A stretch of DNA of 64,000 nt from Xanthomonas hortorum pv. pelargonii (GCF_024499015.1 NZ_CP098604.1:5150438-5214437); one strand, 5' to 3'. Counted from the first letter of the stretch, positions 10,178-18,798 are shown. Notes: generated by a model not told the origin, from the letters alone. A program made the numbers and translations.

Positions 10178-10894
10178 CGCGTCCCACCACCCAGGCGGAT
10201 AGCCGACACCGGTGACGGTGTGCAGCAGTTTGTGTTCGCCGCTCTGATCCAGGGCACGCCGCAACACATGCATGTGGGAACGCAGCAGATCGCCTTCGGG
10301 CAATGCGTCGCCCCAGATCAGGCTTTCCAGTCGATCGCGACGCACGATTCTCGGGGATTCGCGCATCAGCAATTCCAGCACGTTGCGCAAGGTGCTGGAG
10401 AGCACCACGCTGCGCTCGCCGCGCGAGACCTTCAGACTGTCCAGGTCGAAGCGCAAATCGCCGACCTGCAGCAAGTGACCCGCTGTTGCTGCATTCGCGC
10501 TGGCTCTGCCCACCATCACGCGCAAGCGCATTTCCAGCTCCGGCAGCGCGACCGGTTTGACCAGATAATCGTCGGCGCCGTTTTCGAACCCGAGCAGCTT
10601 GCCCTCCAGTTGATCCTTGGCGGTGAGCATGATGATCGGCGTGCGGCAGCCATGGTCTTCGCGCAACGTGCGCAGCACGCTCATGCCATCCATGCGCGGC
10701 AGCATCCAATCCAGAATGATGGCGTCGTAGCGATTGCTGATCGCCAGATTCAGGCCGGAGTTGCCGTCGGGCGCGGCGTCGGGTTGATGTCCGCATGCCT
10801 CCAGATAATCGAAGATATTGGCCGCCAGAGCACGGTTGTCTTCGATGATGAGCACCTGCAATACCTGCGCAGGCTGGATCGAGCTGGAGGTCAT
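10174..10894 (-). CDS. OmpR/PhoB-family response regulator (reads into kinase through a +1 shift)
   Basis: The receiver domain starts at MTSSSIQPAQVLQVLIIEDN. The phosphorylation site is Asp in AIILDWMLPRMDG, and Thr/Lys are in MLTAKD and YLVKPV. A winged-helix domain of the OmpR type follows and ends HTVTGVGY. As given, the frame then reads PPGWWDAMRLGG straight into the kinase. Deleting one base of GG at 10197-10198 gives GYRLGGGTR and a TGA overlapping the kinase ATG by ATGA, the standard arrangement. The apparent regulator-kinase fusion is therefore probably artificial. It follows the LpxO-like and MipA-like genes on the same strand, so envelope or lipid A remodelling is a likely target. 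Confidence 0.85.
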
Positions 10895-11003
10895 CGCATC
10901 GGTGCTTTTCAGGGTGGGAAACATCATACGCAGCATCGTCTCCATGCACTCGACCAGCTCGCGCAACAGGCGGCCGATCGATGCCAGCAGGGCAGGGGAA
11001 TGC

Positions 11004-11996
11004 TCAAACATGCAGTAGCCAGCGCCCGGCACCGATCACGCCGGCAAGGCTTGCCAGCGCAACGCTGAGCAACAGCAGATTGATCGCCCACTTGATGGCG
11101 TTGTAGGTCGGCCGGTGCCGCGCACGCAGCTGCTTTCCGCGCGCCATCAGCGGGCTGATCCAGGTGAACAAGGCGCTCGCCGGGCCGCGCTTGTCGCGCG
11201 TGTCGTTGGGCGTCATCGCGGCACGTGCGAGCTGGCAGTACAGCAGGTTGAACAGCCTGCCCGGCCAGCACATCGGCCTGACGACGTCGCACATGAGGAT
11301 CAGGCGCGCAGCATCGGTGTCGTTGCGGACGAAATGCAGATAGGTTTCATCGAAGATGAACGCCTGGCCGTCGTGCCAGGCACGCGTCTGGCCATCGACG
11401 TCGATGAAGCATTGCGCGGCATTGGGCGTAGCCAGGCCCAGGTGGTAGCGCAACGAGCAGCCCAGCGGATCGGCATGCGGTGTGAGCCCCGAATGCGGCG
11501 GCAGGATCGCGAACATGGCGGCCTTGACCTGCGGATACTGCGCCAGGATCCGCAGCGTCTGCGGGCAGCTGGCACGCGCCGATGCATGCGTGTAGCCATA
11601 CCAGCGCAGGTAGTAGCGGCTCCAGCCATATTTGTAGAACGTGCGAAATCCCACATCGAACGACGCCACCGAGCCTTCCCGGCGCGCCTCCTCAAAACTG
11701 CCACCGGCCTGGATGGCCAATGCCTCGTCGCGCATGACTTCCCAGTGTTGTGCAAGCGATGCCAGCGTTGGATAGGCGTCCAGCGCGACGAACGGGCCAC
11801 GCGCTGCGCGTTTGGTGAACGTGTAGAGAATCACGTTGGGCAAGGCGAACACCGGCCAGCTCTTGCGCAGGTATTGCTTCAAGCTGGCATAGCGCGCTCG
11901 ACCGCGATACCGGTAGACGTAGGTCATCGCTGCGATCCAGCTCGCCACCAGGCACAGCAAGGTCCAGGCGATCATGCTGCGCTCGCGCGCAGGCAT
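11004..11996 (-). CDS. LpxO-like lipid A 2-hydroxylase (aspartyl/asparaginyl beta-hydroxylase family)
   Basis: 330 residues with a hydrophobic N-terminal anchor (MIAWTLLCLVASWIAAM) and a C-terminal membrane segment (WAINLLLLSVALASLAGV). Between them lies an Fe(II)/2-oxoglutarate oxygenase core. The candidate iron ligands are His174 and Asp176 in TPHADP and His221 in YLHFVRND; Arg231 in AARLIL would bind 2-oxoglutarate. LpxO enzymes hydroxylate the 2-position of a secondary acyl chain of lipid A at the inner membrane. It lies 43 bp downstream of the MipA/OmpV-like gene and just upstream of the two-component genes, so one envelope operon is likely. The exact lipid substrate is inferred from the family. 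Confidence 0.82.
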   Translation of the reverse strand: MPARERSMIAWTLLCLVASWIAAMTYVYRYRGRARYASLKQYLRKSWPVFALPNVILYTFTKRAARGPFVALDAYPTLASLAQHWEVMRDEALAIQAGGSFEEARREGSVASFDVGFRTFYKYGWSRYYLRWYGYTHASARASCPQTLRILAQYPQVKAAMFAILPPHSGLTPHADPLGCSLRYHLGLATPNAAQCFIDVDGQTRAWHDGQAFIFDETYLHFVRNDTDAARLILMCDVVRPMCWPGRLFNLLYCQLARAAMTPNDTRDKRGPASALFTWISPLMARGKQLRARHRPTYNAIKWAINLLLLSVALASLAGVIGAGRWLLHV

Positions 11997-12039
11997 CGCT
12001 TACATTGCCGCTGCATGGCGGCGGCATGGCCCGGTGTCA

Positions 12040-12846
12040 TCAAAAGCCCCTGGAAAAACCGATCAACAGCGTGCCGACGCCGTCGGTATCGGGTTCGAGC
12101 AGCGGGCTGTCGCTGAGCTTGCTGGGCAACACGCTGTATTGCAGGCGCGTCATGAACTGCCAGCGCTTGCCGATCGGTCGTACGTAAGTGACACCCACGG
12201 TCGGCACGGTGGCCGAATCCGGCTTGTAATCCACCACACCGCGCGCGACTTCCTCGTCCAGCGTGCCGTAGTAGTAATTGGCCATGTCCTTGGAGAGATG
12301 GCTGATGCTAACGCTGGGCGTCAATCGGCCGCGTCCCACGCTGATGGGGTAGCCGTAACGCGCAGTCAATTCGTAGCCTTCGCTGGTGCCGGTCACGTCG
12401 GCTTTGGCCGTGAATTCGAATTCGCCTGCCGCGTCTTCCCATGTACCGACCAGACCCAGGTCCAGACTGTCATCGCGATCTTCCAGCAACGCGCGATCGA
12501 TGCCGTTGCGCGCCAATTCCTCGCTACCCAGATCGTCTGCCGCCACGCCGTCCATGCGTAGCGCCGCAATCGCATCCAGGCTGAAGGTCTCGCCTTTGAC
12601 GATGTGGTATCCGCCGGTGATACCGCGCAAGAACACCCGCTCGCCCTCGAACAGGATCAATGGCACCGGGTTGATCCGCGTGCCCTCACCGGCGAACGGG
12701 CTATCCGAGGCAATCGCGCCCAGGCCCAGGCCCCAGCGATAAGGCGATTGTTCGGCCAGCGATGGGTCCGCTTGCGGTGTGGTCTGCGCTGCGGCGAGAG
12801 AGGGGAGTGCCAACAGGGTGGCGAGGAAGAAACGGGAATGCGTCAT
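12040..12846 (-). CDS. MipA/OmpV-family outer membrane protein
   Basis: 268 residues. MTHSRFFLATLLALPSLAAA is a clear signal peptide. The mature part starts with the family pattern YRWGLGLGAIASDSPFAGEG and continues as an amphipathic barrel (VPLILFEGERVFLRGITGGY), ending LLIGFSRGF with a terminal Phe. Family members are scaffolds or channels of the outer membrane and are often controlled by adjacent two-component systems. It is the first gene of the minus-strand set leading into the LpxO-like gene, regulator and kinase. Confidence 0.88.
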   Translation of the reverse strand: MTHSRFFLATLLALPSLAAAQTTPQADPSLAEQSPYRWGLGLGAIASDSPFAGEGTRINPVPLILFEGERVFLRGITGGYHIVKGETFSLDAIAALRMDGVAADDLGSEELARNGIDRALLEDRDDSLDLGLVGTWEDAAGEFEFTAKADVTGTSEGYELTARYGYPISVGRGRLTPSVSISHLSKDMANYYYGTLDEEVARGVVDYKPDSATVPTVGVTYVRPIGKRWQFMTRLQYSVLPSKLSDSPLLEPDTDGVGTLLIGFSRGF

Positions 12847-13124
12847 GGGGAGGCTTCACTGGGAGAGGGCAGCGCCGCCGCTGTGCCGACCCGCGGTCGA
12901 GCAGGGAGCGATGGCGCGGCAGCAGCGTGCGTCATGCATGTCGGCCAAATGTCGGCAGTGCAGCAGCGGCGCTTGCGACGTTCCACCGACATCGGCGTGG
13001 CAACGTGCAGCGCAATCGCACTGCGTCCTACGCCGTCTTGCTTGCCACCCCGATGCTTCGCCTATGGAGTTCGCCATGACCGCTTTCTGTAGTTGCCTGT
13101 CGTCTTCATCGCCGATACCGCCGT

Positions 13125-13313
13125 ATGCGAGATGAGGCGACGATCCTGACGTTGGCGCTGAAGATTGTTCCTGTTGCCGAAGCGGCCGCCTGGTTTCATC
13201 ACGACCCGATTCGCGAGCTGGGAGGTAAGACGGCAGCCGAACTCGCCGCGCGGGGCCATTCCGCCCAGGTCGTCAGGTTTCTGCAGTCGGTTCTGCGCGG
13301 CGAACGCGACTGA
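13125..13313 (+). CDS. orphan antitoxin-type domain (MbcA/ParS/Xre C-terminal, DUF2384-like)
   Basis: 62 residues: AAAWFHHDPIRELGGKTAAE followed by LAARGHSAQVVRFLQSVL matches the toxin-binding C-terminal domain of Xre/MbcA/ParS antitoxins (pattern W...P...LGG.TP.E.L..G....V...L). The N-terminal helix-turn-helix part and a RES-type toxin are both absent from the neighbourhood. It may be a remnant of a toxin-antitoxin pair or a small free-standing domain protein. There is no clear ribosome-binding site at the ATG. Confidence 0.55.
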   Translation: MRDEATILTLALKIVPVAEAAAWFHHDPIRELGGKTAAELAARGHSAQVVRFLQSVLRGERD

Positions 13314-13376
13314 AAAGGATGGAGAGCACGGGTCTTGCGCACCGGCCGGGCCAAGCCGGCAGTGCCGGCTGAATAT

Positions 13377-13438
13377 GTGCTACTTGCACTCTTTTTTCGA
13401 TGGGCCTAAGCTGCCGCCAAATTAAGTGCATATTGCAC
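13377..13438. promoter_or_regulatory. two GTGC-N5-GCAC operator motifs upstream of the monooxygenase
   Basis: GTGCTACTTGCAC (13377-13389) and GTGCATATTGCAC (13426-13438) have perfectly complementary 4-bp ends and an AT-rich centre, and are 49 bp apart. The same motif lies in front of the marR gene, so they are the probable MarR binding sites. The second would overlap the extended GTG start, arguing for translation from the ATG at 13453. Confidence 0.65.
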
Positions 13439-13452
13439 ATATGTGGATGGCC

Positions 13453-14970
13453 ATGAACGACGACAAAGACCTCGATGTGCTGATCTGCGGCGCCGGTGCC
13501 GCCGGCCTGACCCTGGCGCTGGAGCTGGCGCGCCGGGGCGTGAAGTTCCGCTTGATCGACAAGATCAGCGAGCCGTTCGGTGGCTCGCGCGGCAAGGGCA
13601 TCCAACCGAGAACGCTGGAGATTTTCGAAGACCTGGGCATCGCAAACCGCCTGGCAGCCGTGGGCGGCCCGTATCCGCCTGAGCGCACTTATGCTCAGGA
13701 CGGCAGCTACACGGACGCCGCACCCGATCGTGCGGAGCAGACCATGACCGAGCCGTTTGCACAGCCATTGATGGCCCCGCAATTCCTGACCGAGCGCGTG
13801 TTACGCGAGCGTCTCGCCGAGTTCGGGCATGCCCCGCACTATGGATGCGAACTGGTCGGCCTGGAGCAGGACGCAACCGGCGTGAGCGTGCAGGTAAGCG
13901 ATGGCAGCGGGCCGCAGGTGATCCGCAGCCGCTACCTGGTGGCAACCGATGGCGGCCGCAGCTTTGTGCGGCAGGCACTCGCGATCGATTTCCCCGGCAA
14001 GACGCTGGGCGTGCGCGCAATCGTGGCCGACGTGGTCATCCGTGGTCTGGATCGCGCGTATTGGCACCGCTTCAACCAGGCGTCGATGCAAACCCAGATT
14101 TCGTTTTGCCCGCTGGCGGGGACCGATTGGTTCCAGATCCAGGCACCGGTGCCGCTGGAAGGCGACATCGATCTGTCGGTCGGCGGCCTCAACGCGATGA
14201 TCGCCGCGCGCATCGGCGACACCGCCATCCGCGTCGAGCAGGTGTTTTGGGCATCGGCATATGCGATGAACGCGCGACTGGCCGACCGTTACCGCGTTGG
14301 ACGTATTTTGCTGGCTGGCGACGCCGCCCATATCCATCCACCGACTGGCGGGCAAGGGCTCAATACCAGCGTGCAGGATGCCTACAACCTGGGTTGGAAA
14401 CTGGCTGCGGTAGTGCGCGGTGCGTCCGAGAGCCTGCTCGACAGCTACGAGCAGGAACGCCGGCCAATCGCTGCCGCAATGCTGGGACTGTCGGTCAAGC
14501 TGCTCGACGCAGCCAAACAGGGCGACTTGCACCGCGGTCGGCAGACGCAGCAACTGGACCTGCACTACGACGCCTCTGCATTGGTGTGGCCGACACTGTC
14601 TGCGACCGCAATCGCATCCGGTTCGCGCGCACCGGATGCACCCTTGTTGGGCGCAGCAGGGCAGGCAACGCGCCTGTTCGAGCTGTTCAAGGGACCGCAC
14701 TGGACGTTGTTGGCTTACCAGATCGCTGCACACGTACTGCCGTGTTATCCGGGTGTTCGCAGCTATGCGATCGGTAGCGACGGCGATCTGCAGGATCCGG
14801 GCCAGCAGATCGAACGTGCCTATGGGCTAGCAGCGGGCGATCTGGTGCTGGTGCGACCGGACGGCTACGTTGCCCTCACCGGCCGCATCGAGGCAACGCA
14901 GCGCATCACCGACTACCTGCACACGGCAGGTGTTGTTGCGACAGAGCATGCCGAATTCGAGTTGATGTGA
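13453..14970 (+). CDS. FAD-dependent aromatic-ring monooxygenase (PheA/TfdB-like)
   Basis: About 505 residues. An N-terminal Rossmann motif GAGAAGLTLALELARRGV binds FAD; GSRGKGIQPRTLEIFEDLG is the usual second contact; GDAAHIHPPTGGQGLNTSVQ is the flavin-binding DG/GD motif of class A hydroxylases. A thioredoxin-like C-terminal domain follows (LVRPDGYVALTG). It should hydroxylate an aromatic compound using NAD(P)H and O2; the substrate is unknown. The start at 13453 keeps a weak GGATGG upstream and leaves the operator free; 13441 is an alternative. The MarR gene converges from downstream and carries the same operator motif, so induction by an aromatic ligand is likely. Confidence 0.85.
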   Translation: MNDDKDLDVLICGAGAAGLTLALELARRGVKFRLIDKISEPFGGSRGKGIQPRTLEIFEDLGIANRLAAVGGPYPPERTYAQDGSYTDAAPDRAEQTMTEPFAQPLMAPQFLTERVLRERLAEFGHAPHYGCELVGLEQDATGVSVQVSDGSGPQVIRSRYLVATDGGRSFVRQALAIDFPGKTLGVRAIVADVVIRGLDRAYWHRFNQASMQTQISFCPLAGTDWFQIQAPVPLEGDIDLSVGGLNAMIAARIGDTAIRVEQVFWASAYAMNARLADRYRVGRILLAGDAAHIHPPTGGQGLNTSVQDAYNLGWKLAAVVRGASESLLDSYEQERRPIAAAMLGLSVKLLDAAKQGDLHRGRQTQQLDLHYDASALVWPTLSATAIASGSRAPDAPLLGAAGQATRLFELFKGPHWTLLAYQIAAHVLPCYPGVRSYAIGSDGDLQDPGQQIERAYGLAAGDLVLVRPDGYVALTGRIEATQRITDYLHTAGVVATEHAEFELM

Positions 14971-14981
14971 TCATTCGAATC

Positions 14982-15010
14982 GACAAGTGTGAAGCTCCCG
15001 CGCACTTGTC
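14982..15010. terminator. hairpin between converging monooxygenase and marR genes
   Basis: GACAAGTG and CACTTGTC form a perfect 8-bp stem around a 13-nt loop just after the monooxygenase stop. There is no clear T run, so intrinsic termination is uncertain. Confidence 0.4.
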
Positions 15011-15038
15011 CTTCAAGTCGCAGAGATGACTGGGCCTC

Positions 15039-15509
15039 TTATGGAACGCCGCGTTTGAGATCGTCCGCAAACTTGCGCATGAGCCGCACCAGTGCATCGA
15101 GATCGCGCTCTTTCCATTCGGAAAAGATGGCGAACCCGATCTTCTTGCGCGCTTCATCGACCTTATCGGTCATCGTCTTTCCCTTCCTGGTGATCACCGC
15201 TTCGCGCACGCGATGATCGGCAGCGCTCTCGCGCCGGCTGACCAGGCCTTGTTCTTCCAGCTTTGCAATCTGCCGGCTGACGGTGGTGTAGTCGCGCCCC
15301 ACGCGATCGGCAAGTTCGACCACGCCGATCGGCCCGAACCGTTCCACCAATACCAGCAGCGGAAATTGCGCGCGCTCCAGGGAGATCCCGGCCTCCAGAA
15401 TCATCGCTGCATCGCGCTGCGGTTGGTTCATGACGCCAACGATCTCAAGCAGCGCGCCATGCAGCTCACGCAGTCGTGCACCTTCAGGCGTGTCTTCGGT
15501 TTTCTTCAT
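15039..15509 (-). CDS. MarR-family transcriptional regulator
   Basis: 156 residues from the ATG at 15509 (MKKTEDTPEG). The winged helix-turn-helix core is clear: LERAQFPLLVLVERFGPIGV, VELADRVGRDYTTVSRQI for the recognition helix, and KLEEQGLVSRRESAADHRVR for the wing with its usual DxR-type loop. Members repress as dimers and release DNA on binding aromatic or phenolic ligands. It converges on the FAD monooxygenase, and both promoters share GTGC-N5-GCAC palindromes, so it most likely represses itself and that enzyme. Confidence 0.9.
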   Translation of the reverse strand: MKKTEDTPEGARLRELHGALLEIVGVMNQPQRDAAMILEAGISLERAQFPLLVLVERFGPIGVVELADRVGRDYTTVSRQIAKLEEQGLVSRRESAADHRVREAVITRKGKTMTDKVDEARKKIGFAIFSEWKERDLDALVRLMRKFADDLKRGVP

Positions 15510-15534
15510 CAGGGCAGTGCCTTGCGTCCAATGG

Positions 15535-15547
15535 GTGCATTTTACAC
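15535..15547. promoter_or_regulatory. GTGC-N5-ACAC operator motif in front of marR
   Basis: GTGCATTTTACAC lies 26 bp upstream of the marR ATG and resembles the two sites before the monooxygenase, with one mismatch in the inverted end. Autoregulation is inferred. Confidence 0.55.
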
Positions 15548-15668
15548 TCACTGATGACTGGCAGCAGCCTGTCATACATGACGATCGTGCAGACTGCAGG
15601 ACATGCGCGTGCATGTCCGATCTGTCGTAGCTTGATCACGTGTCGCCGTTAAACCGATGGCTGTTTTG

Positions 15669-16355
15669 CTACGCGTTCTTGCTGGGCACAGGACTCATCG
15701 CCATGACGGCGGCTTCCAGACGGATCAGGTAATCGCTGAATCCGCCGGTGGCGCGGGCGTCGCGGCGGGCGCTGGTGTTGACGACCGGGGTGACCAGGCG
15801 CGCGATGTGCATGCCGGCGTCTTCCAGTGCGCAGACCAGGGCGACGTCTTCGCTGGAGGTGCGCGTGGAAAAACCGCCGGCGGCCAGATAGGCGGCTGCG
15901 CTCATGCCCAGGTTGGCGCCGTGCACATGCGGATGGCCGTCACAGCGGATTTCCGTGTCCATGAAGGCTTTGCGCGTCTCCGGCCGAAAGTCGCGCCAAT
16001 CGCCGACCTCCACGACACCGCAGAACACATCGGCCGCACAGCCAAGCTGTGCCGACAGCCAGTCCGGTGGCACGCGGGTGTCGGCGTCGGTGAAGGCAAG
16101 CCAGCGCGCACCGCGGGAGATTGCCGCAGAAGCCGCTGCCGCACGCGCAATGCCGACGCCGCCGCTGGTCTTGAGCGTCATGGCGCCATGCGAACGGGCA
16201 ATGCTACCAGTGAGGTCGGTGCAGCGGTCGAGCGCGACATGGATTTCCACGCGCTCGCCATACAACTGCGGATGCCGGGCCGCCACCAGGATGGATTGTA
16301 GACACTGCCCAATCAGCGCTGCTTCGTTATGCGCCGGAATGGTCACCGCAATCAT
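15669..16355 (-). CDS. glycosyltransferase family 2
   Basis: 228 residues from the ATG at 16355, which overlaps the stop of the methyltransferase gene by ATGA. MIAVTIPAHNEAALIGQCL is the GT-A N-terminal strand and nucleotide-sugar site; WLAFTDADTRVPPDWL carries the DxD motif for metal and sugar-nucleotide binding; GHPHVHGANLGMSAAAYLAA and TSSEDVALV are the acceptor region and the ED motif. It should transfer a sugar from an activated donor. As last gene of a four-gene coupled operon it probably glycosylates the product made by the deacetylase and methyltransferase. Confidence 0.85.
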   Translation of the reverse strand: MIAVTIPAHNEAALIGQCLQSILVAARHPQLYGERVEIHVALDRCTDLTGSIARSHGAMTLKTSGGVGIARAAAASAAISRGARWLAFTDADTRVPPDWLSAQLGCAADVFCGVVEVGDWRDFRPETRKAFMDTEIRCDGHPHVHGANLGMSAAAYLAAGGFSTRTSSEDVALVCALEDAGMHIARLVTPVVNTSARRDARATGGFSDYLIRLEAAVMAMSPVPSKNA

Positions 16356-16948
16356 CGCAGGCGCTCTTGTTGCGCAATCGACGGTCCGGCCATCCATGCC
16401 TGCAGCACGAAATCAGGGTCTTCATACGTGCACAGCGTCTGCAGCGCCAATGCATCGTTCAATCCTTGATGCACCCGCTCTGCACTGCGCAGCGCGCCCT
16501 GGAAGTCGTGACGCCAATGACAGGCGACAAGGCAACCGCGCTCGCTGAGCGATTGCGCAAACAGTGCAGCGGTTTTTTCGAATGCGGCATCTTCCAGGTA
16601 GTAACCGACCTCACTGAACACGATCAGATCGAAGCTGCCATCCGGCCAATCCGCAGGATGCGCCGCTCGTTGCAGGGTCACATGGCGCATCTGGTCGACG
16701 CGCGCACTCGCCAGATCGACCGCCTGCTGAGAGAGATCGGTGGCCAGCAACGCGTCGCAGCGTTGCCCGAGTGCTGCAGTGAGTTCTCCGTTGGAACAGC
16801 CAAATTCCCAGCCTTTTGCAAAGCGCCGATAGGGCAGGGTGCCGAGCAGGATCTCGCGTTTGCGCTGCTCGTACCAACGCGAGCGATAGCCGAACGGGTC
16901 GTCGTCGGCATACAGCTGCTCGAAATGCGCGACGCTCAAGGCCGTCAT
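16352..16948 (-). CDS. SAM-dependent methyltransferase (NodS-like)
   Basis: 198 residues. FEQLYADDDPFGYRSRWYEQ is the conserved NodS-type N-terminus. WEFGCSNGELTAALGQRC is motif I of class I methyltransferases for SAM binding; LLATDLSQQAV and SFDLIVFSEVGYYL are motifs II and post-II. NodS N-methylates the deacetylated sugar of Nod-factor precursors. Lying directly after a PIG-L deacetylase (ATGA overlap), an N-methylation of a freshly exposed amine is a reasonable inference. Confidence 0.85.
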   Translation of the reverse strand: MTALSVAHFEQLYADDDPFGYRSRWYEQRKREILLGTLPYRRFAKGWEFGCSNGELTAALGQRCDALLATDLSQQAVDLASARVDQMRHVTLQRAAHPADWPDGSFDLIVFSEVGYYLEDAAFEKTAALFAQSLSERGCLVACHWRHDFQGALRSAERVHQGLNDALALQTLCTYEDPDFVLQAWMAGPSIAQQERLR

Positions 16949-17706
16949 CGGATGAACACCTCAAAAGAGCGATCGAACCGTTCCAACACGTGCAATGGCA
17001 GGATCGGCGCCGCAACAGCCGGCGTGCACTGACCGATCTGCGTTGCGAAACACTGGATGGCCTGCCGCTTCGCCTCCATCACTGCGGGAGCCAGATCGAA
17101 TCGGGTCGCACGTTCGTCGGTAAAGACGCCGTCGTCCGGTTGCGACCAATGCCAGGCCCAGACCGGGTATTGCAGCAAGCGTGCACCGTGGGTGTCGCAG
17201 GCAGCCTTGGTGGCGCGCGACGCGGCTTCGTGATCGGGATGGCCGTCGCGTTGCCAGGTCACCAGCACAGTATCGTTTGCATCCAGCAAGCCGCCCACGG
17301 CCTCTGCAATGCGCGCCTCGCACGCAGCCAGTGCGCCGTCACCCAATGCAAGATGGATCAACGCGCCTGGCAACAGACCCAGATGTCGAACGGCTGCGTC
17401 CAGCTCCAGCCGACGCGCAGGGCCAAGCACATGCGGCGCCCAGCCCGGTTCGTCGGGATACGCCAGCTCGCCATCGGTGAGCGCAATAATCAGCACAGGT
17501 ACACCAGCCGCGCGTGCAGCTGCGATGAGCCCACCGCAGCCAAGCACTTCATCGTCGGGGTGCGGCGCGACCACGACCAGCCGACGGCTGCCTTGCAGCA
17601 GTTGCGATAGCGAGCTGCGCGGCATGCCACTCAGACACGCTGCATCGCGCCACACCGACTCGGGTGTGCCTGCACCTTCGATTGCCTGGCCGGTCAAATC
17701 TTCCAT
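16945..17706 (-). CDS. PIG-L (LmbE) family N-acetyl deacetylase
   Basis: 253 residues. VVVAPHPDDEVLGCGGLI is the zinc-binding AHPDDE signature, and RDGHPDHEAASRA supplies the second HPDH motif with the third metal ligand. The family removes N-acetyl groups from sugars such as GlcNAc-inositol or GlcNAc-lipids in the cytosol. It overlaps the acyl-CoA dehydrogenase-like gene by 13 nt upstream and the methyltransferase by 4 nt downstream, so the genes are translationally coupled. The substrate cannot be told from the sequence. Confidence 0.88.
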   Translation of the reverse strand: MEDLTGQAIEGAGTPESVWRDAACLSGMPRSSLSQLLQGSRRLVVVAPHPDDEVLGCGGLIAAARAAGVPVLIIALTDGELAYPDEPGWAPHVLGPARRLELDAAVRHLGLLPGALIHLALGDGALAACEARIAEAVGGLLDANDTVLVTWQRDGHPDHEAASRATKAACDTHGARLLQYPVWAWHWSQPDDGVFTDERATRFDLAPAVMEAKRQAIQCFATQIGQCTPAVAAPILPLHVLERFDRSFEVFIR

Positions 17707-18689
17707 GCGAGATCCTGTTGATGGCAGAGCTCACCCAAGGCTTGCAGATCGCGTTCGCCATGGTGTTGTCGGATGAAGACCGACAAGTCGGCGCAGCGCT
17801 GTGCATGCACGCGGTCGCCGCAAAGCGGGCCGGGGCCCAGTGCACGACCAACCCGATCGAGCGTGTCGCGCGCCACTGCCTCGACAACACTGCGTACCTG
17901 CAGCACGCCGCGCATCTGCGGATCCTGCGGTTGTGCGTCAATCTGTTGCGCGAGCTGACGCAACAACGCACCAGCAGCGGCCAGGCCTGCGTCGATGGCG
18001 CCCAGGTGCGCGGCGGCGTGCGGATCGCGGCGTACCCGAGACGCTGTGCGCAGCACATTGGCAACGGCGTTGGTTGCGCCAAACCAGCATGCGGCGATGC
18101 CTGCACCACCATGCCAGAACCCTGGCCGTGTCAGATACGCATCGCTCGCTCCAACCCGCTGCGCGGGAACCCTGGTGAAGGTGACATTGGCGGTCTCGAT
18201 GTCGCGCATGCCGATCGCCTGCCAGCCACTTGCATCGATCTGCACACCGGGTTGATTCAACGCCACCGCAAACAGACAGCTGGCACCGGCGTGCTGCGTG
18301 GTCACCAACGCGTGCGTGACCTGGGCCGCGCCAGAGCACCACGCCTTGGTTCCTTCGAGCGTGCTGCCGGTAAATCGCATATCCGAACCCGGTGGCTCCG
18401 CTGCCCACACAGCCCAGCGTTGCCCAGGTTCGATGACATCGACAGCCAGATCGGCGCAGATGGCCTGCGCGTCGTAATGCGCTTCCAGAAATTTGGCGAC
18501 ACACAAGTCTTCCGCAGCGATATCGGCGAGCAGCTGCCAGCGTTCGGTAGTTCGGCCGCGCCCTGGTAAAGGGAGCACAGGGTGATCGCGCAACCAACGT
18601 TGCAGCATTGATTGGTTGAGCCCGTTCTTTGCATCGTGGTTGTCAGGCGATAAAAAAGCTGGATCGTTGGATGTAATGCGTGCGCTCAT
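17694..18689 (-). CDS. acyl-CoA dehydrogenase-like flavoprotein
   Basis: 331 residues from MSARITSNDPAFLSPDNHD at 18689. The layout is that of a short acyl-CoA dehydrogenase: N-terminal helices (DIAAEDLCVAKFLEAHYDAQ), a middle beta domain (RFTGSTLEGTKAWCSGAAQV, HALVTT) and C-terminal helices. It is shorter than catabolic enzymes (about 380) and I do not see a convincing catalytic Glu, so it may be a specialised oxidase or acyl-binding relative. It is the first gene of the coupled PIG-L, methyltransferase and glycosyltransferase operon. Confidence 0.75.
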   Translation of the reverse strand: MSARITSNDPAFLSPDNHDAKNGLNQSMLQRWLRDHPVLPLPGRGRTTERWQLLADIAAEDLCVAKFLEAHYDAQAICADLAVDVIEPGQRWAVWAAEPPGSDMRFTGSTLEGTKAWCSGAAQVTHALVTTQHAGASCLFAVALNQPGVQIDASGWQAIGMRDIETANVTFTRVPAQRVGASDAYLTRPGFWHGGAGIAACWFGATNAVANVLRTASRVRRDPHAAAHLGAIDAGLAAAGALLRQLAQQIDAQPQDPQMRGVLQVRSVVEAVARDTLDRVGRALGPGPLCGDRVHAQRCADLSVFIRQHHGERDLQALGELCHQQDLAWKI

Positions 18690-18798
18690 CGCAAGGAAGC
18701 TAAGCAGCGAGTGGTGCAAAGCGTGTGAGGCGCTCAACCGATGACATCGCTGCGAAGCGGACCATGCAATTGGGGGCCGCGCTGCAGCCGCCCTGTTT

